Shown in pieces: positions 63,380 to 64,000 of a stretch of DNA of 64,000 nt. Within the stretch, counting starts at the first letter, position 1. Every line of letters starts with the position of its first letter. The notes under the pieces were generated by a model, which saw only the letters and a list, made by a program, of their open reading frames with translations, had not been told where the DNA came from and did no database searches. The position numbers and the translations under genes are program-made. Source of the DNA: Dicaeum eximium (taxonomy: Eukaryota > Chordata > Aves > Passeriformes > Dicaeidae); assembly GCA_013396995.1 (NCBI GenBank), contig VWZP01009169.1, forward strand, positions 1,395,697 through 1,459,696, in the 5' to 3' direction.

Positions 63380-64000
63380 GGAGTTGGAGGATCTGGTTGG
63401 AGGCCTGTCACTAGTGGTGTCCTCCAAGGTTCAATACTGGGCCCAGTATTGTTTAACTTATCCTTGCATGAAGGAGCAGATGCCTCCTCAGCAGGTTCAC
63501 TGATGACACAGAGCTGGGAGGAGCAGTCAATACCCCAGAGGGCCATGCAGCCCTTCAGAGGAACCTGGACAGGCTGGAGAGATGGACAGGGGGGAACTGT
63601 CTGAAATTCAACAAGGGCAAATGCAGGGTCCTGCACCTGGGGAGAAATAACCCCAGGCACCAGCCCAGGCTGGGGGCCAACGTGCTGAGGAGCAGCTCTG
63701 TGGAGAATGAGCTCCTGGTCATGGTGGACAACCAGCTGTGTGTCCTTGTGGACAAGAAGACCAATGGTGTCCTGCAGTTCATTAGGAAAAGCACTGCCAG
63801 CAGGTCAGGGAATGTGATCCTGCCTCTCTACTCAGCCCTGGTGAGGCTCATCTGGAGTGCTGTGTCCAGTTCTGGGCTCCTCAGGACAAGAGCGACATGG
63901 GGTTCCTGGAGTGAATTCAGTGGAGAGTAACAAAGATGATTAAGGGATAGGAGCAACTTTCTTACAAAGAAAGGCTGGGGGAGCTGGGCCTGCTCAGCCT
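63380..64000 (+). pseudogene. CR1 LINE ORF2 (reverse transcriptase) remnant, runs off window
   Basis: The translated plus strand shows late reverse-transcriptase sequence of a CR1 LINE. A 'RPVTSGVLQGSILGPVLFNL' block (frame of 63341) is followed, in another frame, by an FTDD box at 63496-63507. That box is the Y/F-x-D-D catalytic site with T in place of the usual A. Then come 'LKFNKGKCRVLHLGRNN' and 'RSGNVILPLYSALVR' (frame open to 63930). The frame change lies in a shortened stretch (about 63455-63495), so the element cannot make an intact enzyme. After about 63930 the CR1 nucleotide match continues ('AGGCTGGGGGAGCTGGGCCT') to the window edge. The 5' end is truncated; the 3' end lies outside. 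It is better preserved than the other CR1 copies here. Confidence 0.9.

Noticed and set aside
63430..63449. 20-bp perfect palindrome CAATACTGGGCCCAGTATTG
   Set aside because: It lies inside CR1 reverse-transcriptase coding sequence, where the GGGCCCAGT core is part of the conserved coding motif. The palindrome is a by-product.

Overview
This is a gene-poor stretch of a vertebrate nuclear genome, most likely a bird. The main evidence is CR1 non-LTR retrotransposon debris in both orientations (2.5, 22.5, 36.2 and 63.4 kb). A few much older fragments resemble MIR/L2-type and hAT-type repeats, and interspersed repeats are otherwise scarce. There are no operons, ribosome-binding sites, tRNAs or rRNAs. 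Open frames are short, mutually overlapping and carry no protein family I recognise. I therefore annotate no host protein-coding gene; the only coding-derived sequence I can support is the decayed CR1 reverse-transcriptase remnant at the right end.

Layout. 1-16 kb is mostly unique non-coding DNA with one CR1 tail (minus strand), one MIR-like fragment, a single unresolved base and an AT-rich, motif-rich block at about 10.6-11.1 kb. 16.2-18 kb is the most promoter-like part of the window: a CCAAT box, a GC box and a TATA-like box in the expected order, followed by a CpG-rich island interrupted by a 15-base gap and two single Ns. That island contains a 124-bp perfect direct duplication whose inner ends lie at the Ns, which looks like an assembly artefact. 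18-42 kb is unique sequence with CR1/L3 and MIR-like fossils, simple repeats and candidate regulatory blocks at 25.4-25.75 and 35.3-36.0 kb. 42-48 kb has a MEF2-consensus block, a homeodomain/SOX/GATA-motif block and a hAT-type terminal repeat. 48-61 kb is more GC-rich. It carries a second CpG-rich island with a 13-unit CTG repeat, an AAGGG pentamer repeat, a compound CATC/CGTC repeat, and an octamer/TCF/SOX/homeodomain motif cluster near 59.5 kb. The window ends inside a CR1 copy.

Interpretation. The window reads as intergenic or long-intron DNA holding at least one candidate promoter and several possible distal regulatory elements. I found no evidence for a new multi-gene system. The observations most worth checking are the N-flanked duplication, the promoter plus island without a visible coding exon, the 59.5-kb motif cluster, and the CTG repeat inside the second island. 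Conservation, transcription and repeat-library comparisons would settle most of these and could not be run here.
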